The notes under the pieces: model-generated
Told to the model about the DNA's origin: nothing
The model's input: the letters and a program-made list of their open reading frames with translations, nothing else
Database searches by the model: none
In this document: piece by piece, positions 8,718 to 17,812 of the stretch
Layout of the letters: each line of letters opens with the position of its first letter
Numbering within the stretch: position 1 is the first letter of the stretch
Translations under genes and position numbers: made by a program
From: CAWDPQ01 sp049642465
Lineage (GTDB): Bacteria; Acidobacteriota; Vicinamibacteria; Vicinamibacterales; 2-12-FULL-66-21
Direction: 5' to 3'
Assembly (NCBI GenBank): GCA_049642465.1
Contig: JBAROV010000168.1
Coordinates: forward strand, 28,492-92,491
DNA: 64,000 bases

Positions 8718-9250
8718 TTGCGCTGGTCAAACACTCGCAGCGGATTGAAATCCGACGCCTCGCGACGAAGGCCGCGCTCCAGTTCCGCCTTCAATTCGTC
8801 CGACGAGTGCATCCCAAGCTGCGTATCGTCCACGATGACGCGTCCAGCGGGGGCGGCTGCGATTGCACGATCGACGGCCTCGACTCCCTGTTTGAACAGC
8901 GCATCGTCGTTGTACAGGCGCCCCCACCCCTCACGGTAGAAGGAATAGGCGACATAGAACTGAGTCCGGGCATCACGTTTCGCAGGGTCCGCGCGGGCAA
9001 AGGCCATTCGAGCTTCGGCGAACATGTCGCGTCTGAAAAACGCCAGACCTTCTTCGAAGGCCTGCGCGTCAACCCGGTAGGCGCCAACGGTTGCCGCGAG
9101 CCCGCCGAAGGCTTCAGCCCCAGTCTGGGGCTGCGACGCATACAGCCAGACGATCAGCGCGGCATACAGGAGGGAAAACGCGAGACCGGCCGTTCTGACC
9201 ATCGTGGGTATTGTAAGCAAGAGTTGTTCTCGGCTGGGGTGGTCGCCCAA
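8714..9250 (-). CDS. Membrane-anchored TPR-like hypothetical protein
   Basis: 178 aa from a TTG at 9250, or 162 aa from the ATG at 9202; neither has a clear Shine-Dalgarno. One hydrophobic helix (TAGLAFSLLYAALIVWLYA) is followed by helices with a TPR flavour (AFEEGLAFFRRDMFAEARMAFARADP). It lies 15 bp after the propeller gene and overlaps the fused kinase gene by 4 bp, so all three are probably one transcript. A structural or scaffolding role outside the cytoplasm is inferred. Confidence 0.6.
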   Translation of the reverse strand: MGDHPSREQLLLTIPTMVRTAGLAFSLLYAALIVWLYASQPQTGAEAFGGLAATVGAYRVDAQAFEEGLAFFRRDMFAEARMAFARADPAKRDARTQFYVAYSFYREGWGRLYNDDALFKQGVEAVDRAIAAAPAGRVIVDDTQLGMHSSDELKAELERGLRREASDFNPLRVFDQRK

Positions 9251-9265
9251 CCGAGGGAGCAGCGA

Positions 9266-10117
9266 TCAGTGCCCGGCGGAGGGTCTTGGAACACCCAAGT
9301 CAATAGCGACGATTTGCCGGCGATCCCGGACGTAGAGGGTCGTTCCCACGAGCGTGGGGACCGTCCAGGCTTGCTCGCTGAGCACCGGTGATTTGGCATG
9401 GACGGTCAGACTTGTCGGCCCCGGCGTCGCCAGCGTGAGGTTACCGTCCTCGTCCAGGATGACGAGTTTGTCGCCGGCGCCCACGAGCGTGGCTCTCGCG
9501 ACTGCGCGATCCCGCCAGATCATTTCCCCCGTTGCGGCATCGATCGCGGCAAGCGGCGCGGCACCGAAATCACCATTGGACGCGTAGAGCCGCGACCCAA
9601 GACGCACGGCATTGCCGAAATGTATTCGCACGCGTTTGGTTGACCATACTTCATCAACGATGACCCGATCGCCCTTTCGGGCAAGTCTCAACATGCGGCT
9701 TCCGCCGTTGTAGGCGGAGGACACGAACAAGGTGTGATCCGCATTCCAAATCGGTGTGGCGACGTTCACGCCGAAGTCTGCCGGGTGCGGGTGCGTCCAC
9801 TCGAGGGCACCATTGTCGGGATTGAGACCGGCCACTTCGGCCGACGTGAACACAATCAACTCGGGTTGGCCGTCGAGTTCGATCAGGATGGGCGACGAGT
9901 AGCCGTTGTCGAAGTCCTGCGTGTGCCACGCGATCGTTCCCGACGCGGCGTGGACGGCGACGACGCCGCGACCTTTGCCGCCGGCCGGCCACGTCGTTGC
10001 GAGGGGCGGTGTTTCGACCACGAAATTTCGCGCAGGGCCACCCCACTGCGGCCACGCGCCGCCCGAAGCCGTAGTCGCGAGCGCACCGAGCCAAAGAATC
10101 AGCGGCCAGGCGACCAT
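9266..10117 (-). CDS. Secreted PQQ-like beta-propeller protein, internally shortened
   Basis: 283 aa with signal peptide (VAWPLILWLGALATTASGGAW) followed by the WPQWGGPARNF opening seen in PQQ-like outer-membrane propellers. Later blades are intact (AGLNPDNGALEW; GDFGAAPLAAIDAATGEMIW; PTLVGTTLYVRDRRQIVAIDLG). From memory such proteins run to about 400 aa, and about 120-130 residues normally lie between the TWPAGG and VGGKGRG stretches. Here the two run together as TWPAGGKGRG near residue 45, as if an in-frame deletion joined them. Whether the remaining propeller folds is doubtful. Operon position: 3 bp after the YHS-domain gene. Confidence 0.7.
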   Translation of the reverse strand: MVAWPLILWLGALATTASGGAWPQWGGPARNFVVETPPLATTWPAGGKGRGVVAVHAASGTIAWHTQDFDNGYSSPILIELDGQPELIVFTSAEVAGLNPDNGALEWTHPHPADFGVNVATPIWNADHTLFVSSAYNGGSRMLRLARKGDRVIVDEVWSTKRVRIHFGNAVRLGSRLYASNGDFGAAPLAAIDAATGEMIWRDRAVARATLVGAGDKLVILDEDGNLTLATPGPTSLTVHAKSPVLSEQAWTVPTLVGTTLYVRDRRQIVAIDLGVPRPSAGH

Positions 10118-10120
10118 TGC

Positions 10121-11224
10121 CTATCGTCCGGGTGGAGGGTTGAAGAGCGACCCGTCAACGGTGGGATTGATTTCGATATTGCTGACCGTCAGGGTCTGCG
10201 ACTCCTCCGGCTTCTCGTTGAACAAGGCCTTGATGCGGAACGGTACATTGAATCCGGCAGTTGCCTGGTAGTCGTCGTACAGGATCGTGAAGGCGCCAAA
10301 CTCGCCTTGATTGTTGCGATCGACATAGGTCAGCACGCGCGGACGCGCAGATGAGGGATCGAGACCGAGCGTCACGTCGAGTCCACCGCGACGGACGCGG
10401 ACGCGCTCGACGTCGATACCTTCAATCGTGCCGCGGCCGAGCGCGGCCAAGGCGACCCCACGACCGGTTCGAGCGCGCAGCAGCGGCACGAGTTGCCGCT
10501 CCTGTTCGATTGCGCCATTTGCTCTGGCGGCTGCAACCATGGGGTACGACCGCCCCTCGGACACATACCAACCGCCCTCTCGCGTGATAAGCGTCGCGGC
10601 CGATCTCAAACGGCCCTCCAGCGTCAACGAGCGCTCTGCCCGGACGGCATCTGGAAAGCGCCAGATCGTCCTGATCGTTTCGGGAATCTCGGCCTCCATT
10701 CGCCGAACAATTCGAATTGCCGTTTCAGCGTACGACGTCATCTCGTCCAGCCGCGCGCCGCCAATTGCGGCGGCGGCTCGATCGAGCCGTGCGCGACCTT
10801 GTTGTCGCGCCCGAGCATCGGAGGGCATCGGTTCGGGGGCCGGAGGAAGATACTTTGCCGGCGCGGCCGCAAAGGCTTTGTGACAATCGTCCGATCCGAA
10901 CACGTAGATCTTTCCTTCGTGCACGAGATAGTCCGACAGGTTGCCCGAAGCGGTTCTTCCCATTCGCGCGCAGAGTCCGCCGAACTGCACCGCGTATTTG
11001 CCGGGATTTTTCTCGAATTCCGCTTTGGTCTCCGCTGACGCGAACAGGTATTCAAGCCCTTCGTGCAAGGCCCTGAACTCGGGCTTCCCGAGAACGTCCT
11101 TTCCCTGCACCAGCAGAACGGGGTCCGTGCCATCAAGAGCCTCGGTCACGTTCTGTTGCCGCGCAGAGAGTTGAGCGAAAGCGAAAACCGTCAACATCAC
11201 GACGACGCTCTTATGGGTCTGCAT
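10121..11224 (-). CDS. Secreted protein with YHS-like domain and C-terminal beta-rich domain
   Basis: Start at the ATG at 11224, preceded by GGAG; 367 aa, signal peptide KSVVVMLTVFAFAQLSA. Residues 35-105 resemble a YHS domain (GKPEFRALHEGLEYLFASAE, NPGKYAVQFGGLCARM), a fold often tied to metal handling. The rest is a beta-rich region like outer-membrane lipoprotein-sorting proteins (ITREGGWYVSEGRSYPM, PRVLTYVDRNNQGEFGAFTILYDD split over two strands). It is 35 bp behind the ADOP permease. Metal binding is inferred; the substrate is unknown. Confidence 0.65.
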   Translation of the reverse strand: MQTHKSVVVMLTVFAFAQLSARQQNVTEALDGTDPVLLVQGKDVLGKPEFRALHEGLEYLFASAETKAEFEKNPGKYAVQFGGLCARMGRTASGNLSDYLVHEGKIYVFGSDDCHKAFAAAPAKYLPPAPEPMPSDARARQQGRARLDRAAAAIGGARLDEMTSYAETAIRIVRRMEAEIPETIRTIWRFPDAVRAERSLTLEGRLRSAATLITREGGWYVSEGRSYPMVAAARANGAIEQERQLVPLLRARTGRGVALAALGRGTIEGIDVERVRVRRGGLDVTLGLDPSSARPRVLTYVDRNNQGEFGAFTILYDDYQATAGFNVPFRIKALFNEKPEESQTLTVSNIEINPTVDGSLFNPPPGR

Positions 11225-11259
11225 GACTCCGAACCTCTCTGAACCTTTCCGAACCCTTT

Positions 11260-13905
11260 TCACCCGACTCGCAACGCCACCATCGGATCCACCGAAGCTG
11301 CTCGTTGTGCGGGAATGAGACACGCGATTGCCGCGACGGCGATGAGGACCATCGACACGGCCACAAACGTGAACCCGTCGGTTGGCTGGATGCCGAACAG
11401 GAGCGTTGTCAGGAGGCGTGTGAGCACGAGCGCTCCAGCGAGGCCGATTGCCAGACCAGACAGGACGAGCGCAAGTCCCTGTCGCAGCACGAGGGACAGG
11501 ACGCTCGCGCGCTGCGCACCGAGCGCCATTCGAATTCCGAATTCGTGGGTGCGCTGATTGACAGAAAACGCGATCACCCCGGCGATCCCAGCGGCCGTGA
11601 TCACCAGTGCGAGTAGCCCGAAGAGCCCGAGGAGCGTCGCCACGAGGGTCGGGGATGCGAGCGACGCGGATCTCACCTCGGCCAACGTGCGAAAGTTATC
11701 GACGGGTTGGTCGGGGTCAATGGCATGGACCGCGCTGCGGATCTCACGTTGCATGATGGCGGGATCGACGCGGCTTCGTACCAGCCAGTTCGTCGACAGA
11801 AAGCCCCTCTGGAAGATGGGCAGATACACTTCGTCGCGCACGGGCTCGCGCAGCTGCTGACGAGTGTCGGCAACGACGCCGACGATCGTTGCCCAGCTGT
11901 TGCCGCCGTTGCCGGATATCTGCTGACCGAGAGGATCTTCGTTGCCCCAGTACCGTCGCGCCATGGAGCGGTTGATGAGCGCAACGGGCCGCGTCTGGCG
12001 CGTGCCGTAGTTGTCCCCGAGGTTGAAATTGCGGCCCGAGATCAGCGGCTGTCCGATTGCTGCGAAGTAGTCGGGCGTCGCGAACAGAAAATCGACCCGC
12101 GATCCTCCTGCGCTCTGCGGGAGCTTGCGCCCCTTGATCAGAATGCTTCCGGACGGCGAGCCTCCGTCGTTGAGCGGGAACGTGCCGCCCCCACCTGCGG
12201 TGATCACGCCCGGGATGCCCTTCATCCGTTCCTCGACGCGCTGCCAGAACTCGGACGTGCGCTCGTCGCGATACTTCGTGAAGTTCAGGTCGATTCTCAT
12301 CGTCAGGATGTTGTCCGTGCGAAATCCAGGATCGACCTGTTGAAGCTTGATCAGGCTGCGGATGGTCAGGCCGGCGCCAATCAGCAGCATGAACGACGCG
12401 GCGACCTGGACGACGATGAGCCAGTTACGGATGGTTTGGCGGTTGTGCGTCGCACGGCCGCTGTCGCGAAGCGCGGGCGACACCGACAAGCTGCCATTGA
12501 TGGCCGGGACGGATCCGAAAACCAGCCCGGTGACGACCGAGATTCCAAACGTGTAGAGGAGCACCGATGTGTCGATCTGGATTTCCGTTGCGCGCGGCGT
12601 GAACTGCTGCGCGTAGGCGACGAGCAGATCGACCCCCCAATGAGCAAGTCCGAGACCAATCGCCCCGCCCGCGATGGCCAGGATCGTGCTCTCCGTCAGA
12701 AGCTGACGCAGCAGTCGGGTATGGCTCGCGCCGAGCGCCGCCCGTACCGCCACCTCGCGCTCGCGGCGGACCATCCTGGCGAGCATCAGGTTCGCGACGC
12801 TGGCGCACACGATCAGCAGGACGAAGCCAGCGGTTCCCAGCAGCACGAGAAGGGTACGGCGAAACTCCCGCGTCATCTCGTCCTGAAGAGGAGACGCAGT
12901 CGCGCGATAGCCGCGCTCCTTCGGGTACTCCCGCGGGTGATCCAGCTGCAGCTGTGAAGAGACCACCGACAGGTCGGCGTGGCACTTGTCGAGCGTGACG
13001 CCGGGTTTCAGCCGCCCGAATGCGGTTCCGACGATCCGGAAGGTTCGATTCTCGAGGGCGGACTTGCTGGAGCGAAATGGGCACGCCGACGTTGGCATGT
13101 AGACGTCCACTTCGAGTGGATACTGCGGAACGGGCGGCAGAATGCCCACGACCTGATGCGGCCGATCGTTCATCTGATAGACCTTGCCGACGACTGTGGG
13201 ATCGCCGCCAAAGGTCTTCTTCCAGTAGCCGTGGCTGAGGAGCAGCACCGCCGGTGCGCCCGGCGCATCGTCAGCCGCCTGCAACGTGCGCCCGTAAAGC
13301 GGCTTCACGCCGAGGACGTCGAAGAAGTTCGCGGAGACGACACCCGTTGAGACGCGCTCCGGTTCCGAGCGGCCCAGCAGGATGAACCACATATTGTGGA
13401 ATTCGACAAGGCCGTCGAGGCTCTTGGCTTCTCGATAATCGAGGATCTCTTTGTACGAGAAGCCCATGTCCTCGACACCCGCGGCCGGCTGCTGCTGACG
13501 GAGGACGACGAGTTGTTCACCATCCTTGAAGGGCAGCGGCCGCAGCAGCACACCGTTGACGACGCTGAAAATCGCCGTGTTGGCGCCGATACCAAGCGCC
13601 ATCGTAAACACGACCACGAAAGCGAATCCAGGACTCCGTCGCAAGTTGCGAAACCCGTAACGCGCGTCCTGGACGAGCGTCTCCCACAGCCGTGACAGCC
13701 AGGTATCTCGCACATCGTCTTTCACGCGTTCGAGGGGACCGAAATTGCGGAGCGCTGCACGGCGTGCCTCCGCCGCCGCCATTCCGGCTCGCACGTACTG
13801 CTCGGTGAGCATGTCGATGTGGAATTCCAGCTCACTCGCCAGCTCACGCTCGTAGCGTGAGCGTCGGAACAGGGAGGAGAGGCGCGTCTTCAATCGATGT
13901 ACCAT
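11260..13905 (-). CDS. ADOP-family ABC transporter permease (duplicated MacB/FtsX)
   Basis: 881 aa from the ATG at 13905, where MVHRLKTRLSSLFRR matches the usual N-terminus; an ATG at 13917 is possible. Order: a charged N-terminal helix region with RYERELASELEFH, a transmembrane helix (GFAFVVVFTMALGIGANTA), a MacB-PCD periplasmic domain, an FtsX block with three helices, then a second TM/periplasmic/FtsX set ending LIPAQRAASVDPMVALRVG. This duplicated layout is typical of acidobacterial orphan permeases, which pair with PadR regulators rather than with an adjacent ATPase. Mechanotransmission or export is the family expectation. No ATPase gene lies next to it. Confidence 0.93.
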   Translation of the reverse strand: MVHRLKTRLSSLFRRSRYERELASELEFHIDMLTEQYVRAGMAAAEARRAALRNFGPLERVKDDVRDTWLSRLWETLVQDARYGFRNLRRSPGFAFVVVFTMALGIGANTAIFSVVNGVLLRPLPFKDGEQLVVLRQQQPAAGVEDMGFSYKEILDYREAKSLDGLVEFHNMWFILLGRSEPERVSTGVVSANFFDVLGVKPLYGRTLQAADDAPGAPAVLLLSHGYWKKTFGGDPTVVGKVYQMNDRPHQVVGILPPVPQYPLEVDVYMPTSACPFRSSKSALENRTFRIVGTAFGRLKPGVTLDKCHADLSVVSSQLQLDHPREYPKERGYRATASPLQDEMTREFRRTLLVLLGTAGFVLLIVCASVANLMLARMVRREREVAVRAALGASHTRLLRQLLTESTILAIAGGAIGLGLAHWGVDLLVAYAQQFTPRATEIQIDTSVLLYTFGISVVTGLVFGSVPAINGSLSVSPALRDSGRATHNRQTIRNWLIVVQVAASFMLLIGAGLTIRSLIKLQQVDPGFRTDNILTMRIDLNFTKYRDERTSEFWQRVEERMKGIPGVITAGGGGTFPLNDGGSPSGSILIKGRKLPQSAGGSRVDFLFATPDYFAAIGQPLISGRNFNLGDNYGTRQTRPVALINRSMARRYWGNEDPLGQQISGNGGNSWATIVGVVADTRQQLREPVRDEVYLPIFQRGFLSTNWLVRSRVDPAIMQREIRSAVHAIDPDQPVDNFRTLAEVRSASLASPTLVATLLGLFGLLALVITAAGIAGVIAFSVNQRTHEFGIRMALGAQRASVLSLVLRQGLALVLSGLAIGLAGALVLTRLLTTLLFGIQPTDGFTFVAVSMVLIAVAAIACLIPAQRAASVDPMVALRVG

Positions 13906-13930
13906 GGCGGACCCCATTCGAACTGCCCAA

Positions 13931-14257
13931 TCAGTGGGCGAGAATGCGCGCGACGGCGCCAGCGAGGCGCTCCCAGTTCTTCGTCTCGGCTGCAAGCTGT
14001 TTGCGCCCGAGACGCGTCAGCTCGTAGTATTTGGCCTGCCGGTTGTTCTCCGAGGCGCCCCACTGCGAGGCAATCAGTCCCTGCTGCTCCAGGCGGTGCA
14101 GCGCGGGATAGAGCGAACCCTGGTTGACCTGCAGCACGTCTTCAGACACCGCCTGAATGCGCAACGAGATCCCCCATCCGTGCATCGTTCCGGGTTCGAG
14201 CGTTTTGAGAATCAGCAGATCGAGAGTGCCCTGGAGCAGCTCCGACTTCGGCGCCAT
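13931..14257 (-). CDS. PadR-family transcriptional regulator
   Basis: 108 aa winged-helix protein: KSELLQGTLDLLILKTLE at the N-terminus, LQVNQGSLYPALHRLEQQGLI in the recognition wing and YYELTRLGRKQLAAE. These are standard PF03551 features. A strong AGGAGGG precedes the ATG. It is first in the operon, 25 bp ahead of the ADOP permease, so it probably represses its own promoter (14277-14313) in response to an unknown ligand. Confidence 0.95.
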   Translation of the reverse strand: MAPKSELLQGTLDLLILKTLEPGTMHGWGISLRIQAVSEDVLQVNQGSLYPALHRLEQQGLIASQWGASENNRQAKYYELTRLGRKQLAAETKNWERLAGAVARILAH

Positions 14258-14276
14258 CCGCCCTCCTGTAGACGAT

Positions 14277-14313
14277 CGACAAAAGCCTACGGTTCGCTCT
14301 TGTCGAATGTCAA
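14277..14313 (-). promoter_or_regulatory. Promoter with inverted-repeat operator for the padR/ADOP operon
   Basis: Reading the minus strand, a perfect TTGACA (14313-14308) is followed after 17-18 nt by GTAGGC/TAGGCT as a poor -10. An inverted repeat CGACAA (14305-14300) / TTGTCG (14282-14277), 17 nt apart, covers the spacer and -10 region. This is where an autoregulating PadR dimer would bind. The operator assignment is an inference. Confidence 0.5.
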
Positions 14314-14368
14314 GGGGAAAGGGGCGAGTTGTGGGTTGAATGAAAAACGCGAGAGAACGAGGGGTCGG

Positions 14369-15124
14369 TTACCGGAGCGAGGCCTGGAATCGCCGCGCGG
14401 TCAGGCTCACGGGACGACCGTTGATCGCTTCGTAGTCGTACTGCACTTCCATACGAGAGGTGCCGACGAATTTCACTTTCGCAATGGATTCCGTCGCGAC
14501 AGGGACGCGAATGCCATCGAGGCGTCCGTAGGTGCGGATGACGTTCACCCAGCTAGTCCAGAAGGACGGGTTTTTTGCCAGGCGGCCTTCGACGCGCAGC
14601 AACTCGGTCGCATCCGGGCTCAGAACCATGCGGCCGTCCACGAGCATCACGTCCTTACGCTTTGGCTTCAGGAGGACGTACCGCACGCTGTCGTCGGTCG
14701 TGACTGCGTCGGTAAATTGGTAGTTCTCCAGCGACAGGGTGGAGCGTTCGGCGTTTCCGGCGGCAATCAACTCCTGCTCGCGTTTCAGGACGGCTTTCAG
14801 CACCTTGTTGCGGGTGAACTCGGATCCGCGCTCGCTGACGATCTGGTATTTCAAACCGCGATGATCGAGTTCGGTCCAGGCATCAAGCCACGCTTCCTGT
14901 TCGAACTTATCCGTCCAGGCGTGCATTCGCCGGTAGGCCCGGTAATGGGTAAGCGGTTCGTCCTGCTGAGCGAGGAACTTCGCCGCAGTCGAGCTCTCGG
15001 AAGGTCCGGCGAGCGAAGAGGTCGCGAATGCGACGACAACCAGTGTGAAACCAGCCGCCCAGACGCGCAGCGTCGTGGAGACTTTACGCGACGGCGATGG
15101 CTTCGGCGCCCTGTTTGATCGCAT
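14369..15124 (-). CDS. Secreted hypothetical protein, DUF-type beta-rich lipid-sorting-like
   Basis: 251 aa from the ATG at 15124, which has GAGGTGG upstream; the longer TTG start at 15142 is less likely. A basic N-terminus and hydrophobic core (VWAAGFTLVVVAFATSSLA) make a signal peptide. The mature part is helical to about residue 125, then has repeated strands (LVDGRMVLSPDATELLRVEG; VKFVGTSRMEVQYDYEAING). The product recurs near ADOP permeases in related genomes as far as I recall, but I cannot assign a function. Nearest upstream gene on the same strand is the glycosyltransferase at 15162. Confidence 0.65.
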   Translation of the reverse strand: MRSNRAPKPSPSRKVSTTLRVWAAGFTLVVVAFATSSLAGPSESSTAAKFLAQQDEPLTHYRAYRRMHAWTDKFEQEAWLDAWTELDHRGLKYQIVSERGSEFTRNKVLKAVLKREQELIAAGNAERSTLSLENYQFTDAVTTDDSVRYVLLKPKRKDVMLVDGRMVLSPDATELLRVEGRLAKNPSFWTSWVNVIRTYGRLDGIRVPVATESIAKVKFVGTSRMEVQYDYEAINGRPVSLTARRFQASLR

Positions 15125-15161
15125 GGCCCACCTCGGGGCCAACTCGTCGCAAGAATTGTGC

Positions 15162-16451
15162 TCAGACCAGCTCGTCTATGGGCAGCCGTTCACTTCTCGA
15201 GGCCCGAATCCCGAGAACGAGCGCTGTCGCGAGAAGAAACAGCCCAAACTCGGGGAGTTCAATCCACCACGGCACTATCCACCGCGCGCCGTGCCGCGAG
15301 CGTTCCCAGACCAGATATACGGGCAGTGACGTCAGCGTCCAGACGAGAAGCGGGACATTACCGCGCGACCACAGGAAGGGGGTGAAATAGAGCAAGTACC
15401 ACGGGTAGATCACAGGGGCACAAATCAGCGAGACGGCCATCGGCCATGCCCATGCGGCCGGTGTGCTGCGTCCCAGTCGCTTCCGGGCCCAGACGGCGAC
15501 AGCAACGCCCGCCAGCAGCGCGAAGCCGGCTGCGACTTGTGGTGGCGCGACCGCGGCGATGGTTCGGAAGACCGGGCCATTGAAACGGACGTGCGCCACG
15601 ACACTTGGAACAGCGCCGAGCGGCGGGCGAAAACCGTCGCTGAACGGCAAATAGATCAGCGTGCCCACCGCCAGGGCAAGCGCCCCATCGGTCCAGCGAA
15701 TCCGACGCCAGTACAACGGCACGAGGACAATCGGCAGCAGTTTGGTGGCAATGGCAAACACGAGCGTCAGCGTGGCGAGTCGCGTGCGCTGCCGCGTCAA
15801 GAAGTACGCCGAGGCGCAAATCCACAGCGCACCTAACGCGTCGATGTGACCGCTGTGCGCGACTTCGAGGATGACCAGTGGGTTCCAGGCGTAGATCAGC
15901 GCCAGCCACGGAGAGAGGTCCAGGGCGACGAGCCACCGCCACAACACCGCAATCGTGAGCAGATCGCAGAGGACGAGTGCGATCTTCATGAAAATCGGCG
16001 ATTCCCCAATCGACACGACGAGTCGAAAGAACAACTGCGCGCCAGGAGGGTACGGCGTCATGGTCCGCAGGCTCGGCATCCGCCGGGTCTCGTCGGTGTG
16101 CGTGTGCGCGACACGTGGGTCTGAAGGGACGACCTCATACGGACTGAATCCATATCGCTGCACGCGTCCGTCCCAGATGTAGCGAACCATGTCACTGTCG
16201 GCACCGACCGGTGCGAGGGCAGGCGGAATGCGAAAGGCCAAAGCAAAGAGAAAAGCCGTCAGGAGCAAACGGCGTGAGGCAGGCGGCCTTCCAGCCATAC
16301 CCCGCAGCATCACGACGTAGCCCACCGTCATGGTGGCCGCGCAGGCGAAAAACACCGGGGAACCGAGCGGCGCCTCCGAAAGAATGAGGACGAGAATCGC
16401 GAGCAGATAGGCGGAGCCGGTCACGAACAGCCGGCGTGAGAGGTCGGACAA
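15162..16451 (-). CDS. GT87/DUF2029-like polytopic glycosyltransferase
   Basis: 429 aa with about ten transmembrane helices. The first periplasmic loop has SDMVRYIWDGRVQRYGFSPY, the acidic signature of GT-C polyprenyl-phosphate sugar transferases, followed by TPYPPGAQLFF and a SGHIDALGALW segment. Such enzymes transfer a mannose or other sugar from a lipid-phosphate donor in the periplasm. The start codon is TTG with AGGTGG directly upstream. Acceptor and sugar are unknown. Confidence 0.85.
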   Translation of the reverse strand: MSDLSRRLFVTGSAYLLAILVLILSEAPLGSPVFFACAATMTVGYVVMLRGMAGRPPASRRLLLTAFLFALAFRIPPALAPVGADSDMVRYIWDGRVQRYGFSPYEVVPSDPRVAHTHTDETRRMPSLRTMTPYPPGAQLFFRLVVSIGESPIFMKIALVLCDLLTIAVLWRWLVALDLSPWLALIYAWNPLVILEVAHSGHIDALGALWICASAYFLTRQRTRLATLTLVFAIATKLLPIVLVPLYWRRIRWTDGALALAVGTLIYLPFSDGFRPPLGAVPSVVAHVRFNGPVFRTIAAVAPPQVAAGFALLAGVAVAVWARKRLGRSTPAAWAWPMAVSLICAPVIYPWYLLYFTPFLWSRGNVPLLVWTLTSLPVYLVWERSRHGARWIVPWWIELPEFGLFLLATALVLGIRASRSERLPIDELV

Positions 16452-16501
16452 CCACCTGATTATCGCTGCTTGCGCAGGCGCGTCAAAGTGCGATATCTAG
16501 T

Positions 16502-16532
16502 GCTTCCGCCTGAAGGCGCTTCCGCCTGAAGG
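16502..16532. repeat. Two tandem 15-bp GC-rich repeats with internal palindrome
   Basis: GCTTCCGCCTGAAGG occurs at 16502-16516 and again at 16518-16532. Each copy contains CGCC-TGAA-GG(C/T)G, a small hairpin. They sit in the 109-bp divergent gap between the glycosyltransferase and the outer-membrane barrel gene. They resemble REP-type intergenic repeats. Confidence 0.7.
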
Positions 16533-16560
16533 TGGAGCCACTCCAGGAAAAAGAGGTCGC

Positions 16561-17784
16561 ATGCCCCTATCTGCCGCCCGGAGAGGGCTGGCACTGCTCG
16601 TCATCACTGCCTCGTCTGCTTACATCGCCGCTCCTGTCTCGGCTCAAACGGCGGAGACTCGCGCGGCGGAAATCGAGCGGCAGCAGGCAGAGAAGGCGCA
16701 GAACGTCGCGCCGTATCAGAGAAGCTGGGCGGAGCGCCAGCTCCTCAGCATCGAAGAAGCCGGCGGGTTCAACGTCGCTCGCGGCTTTTTCGTGACCTTC
16801 GGCGACATCAAACAAGGCTCGAGCGTCGCCCTCGGCCCCGCCTACGGCAAGACGTTGAACAACGGCGCAATCGTCATCGCGAAAGCGGCGTACTCCATTC
16901 GCGAGTTCAAGCTGGTGCAGCTCTTCGCGCAGGCCCCGCCGCTGGCAGGCGGACGGCTCATCATCAACGGTCGCGCGCGGTGGCAGGACGCGCCGGAGCT
17001 CGCGGTCTATCCGCTTGGCCCCTCCTCGCCCAAGACCCGATCCAATTACTCCGAGGAGAAGACCGAGGTCAGCGGGCAGGCACTGCTGTCACCCATGCCG
17101 TTCATCCGTCTGGGCGCCGGAACGGCGTTCGAGACATTCGACACCGCAGGGGCGAGCAATGGCCGGCACCCGTCAGTTGATGAGTTCTTCACCTCCACCG
17201 AGATGCCCGGCATCAATGCCGATCCGGAGTACCTCCATTCGTTCGTGACCGCCGGTATCGACAGCCGAACGGGAGTCGGCTTCAGCCGCACGGGAACGCT
17301 GCTGCAGGCGACGTGGCATGACTATCGACAACAGAACGACGGCCCGTTTACGTTCCGCCGGCTCGATGGGATCGCCCGTCAATTGATTCCGATTCTGCAC
17401 GGCAATTGGGTGATCGACCTTTCCGTCCGAGCGTCAACCACCGACGTGGACGCAGGGCAGGAAGTCCCGTTCTTCCTGATGCCGGATCTGGGCGGGGCCG
17501 GCGAACTGCGCGGATTCTCGAACTATCGCTTTCGCGACAGGCATTCGATCATCGGTACCGCCGAATACCGCTGGTACGTGCAGGAATACGTCGAGATGGC
17601 CATCTTCTACGACGCGGGCAAGGTGGTCTCACGCCGCGGCGATCTCGACTTCACCGGTCTCAAGAGCGACGTCGGGATTGGTCTGCGCTTCCACTCGCCG
17701 CGCGCGACCGTGCTTCGGTTCGAAGTCGCGCGCAGCAACGAGGGACTGCGTCTCATTTTCGGGTTCGAGGCGGCGATCAAGTAG
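16561..17784 (+). CDS. Omp85/BamA-like outer-membrane barrel without POTRA domains
   Basis: 407 aa with signal peptide ending PVSAQ. The first 60 mature residues are polar and helical. The rest alternates as amphipathic strands, with GGAGELRGFSNYRFRD, the RGF/RGY lid-lock motif of the Omp85 family, near residue 315, and a hydrophobic C-terminal strand. It has no room for a POTRA array. AGAGGTC precedes the ATG. It sits 28 bp upstream of the secreted kinase-like gene, suggesting they work together at the outer membrane. A role in protein or lipid insertion is possible but unproven. Confidence 0.75.
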   Translation: MPLSAARRGLALLVITASSAYIAAPVSAQTAETRAAEIERQQAEKAQNVAPYQRSWAERQLLSIEEAGGFNVARGFFVTFGDIKQGSSVALGPAYGKTLNNGAIVIAKAAYSIREFKLVQLFAQAPPLAGGRLIINGRARWQDAPELAVYPLGPSSPKTRSNYSEEKTEVSGQALLSPMPFIRLGAGTAFETFDTAGASNGRHPSVDEFFTSTEMPGINADPEYLHSFVTAGIDSRTGVGFSRTGTLLQATWHDYRQQNDGPFTFRRLDGIARQLIPILHGNWVIDLSVRASTTDVDAGQEVPFFLMPDLGGAGELRGFSNYRFRDRHSIIGTAEYRWYVQEYVEMAIFYDAGKVVSRRGDLDFTGLKSDVGIGLRFHSPRATVLRFEVARSNEGLRLIFGFEAAIK

Positions 17785-17812
17785 CCAGGTTCGGTAGGGC
17801 TGGGGTAGCTGA

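Noticed and set aside
7467..8939. 490-codon plus-strand open frame opposite the fused membrane/kinase gene
   Set aside because: Low-complexity His/Arg/Gln composition, and the minus-strand frame has clear helices and motifs.
11707..15118. Long plus-strand open frames (416 and 404 codons) opposite the ADOP/PadR genes
   Set aside because: Both are antisense to recognised domains.
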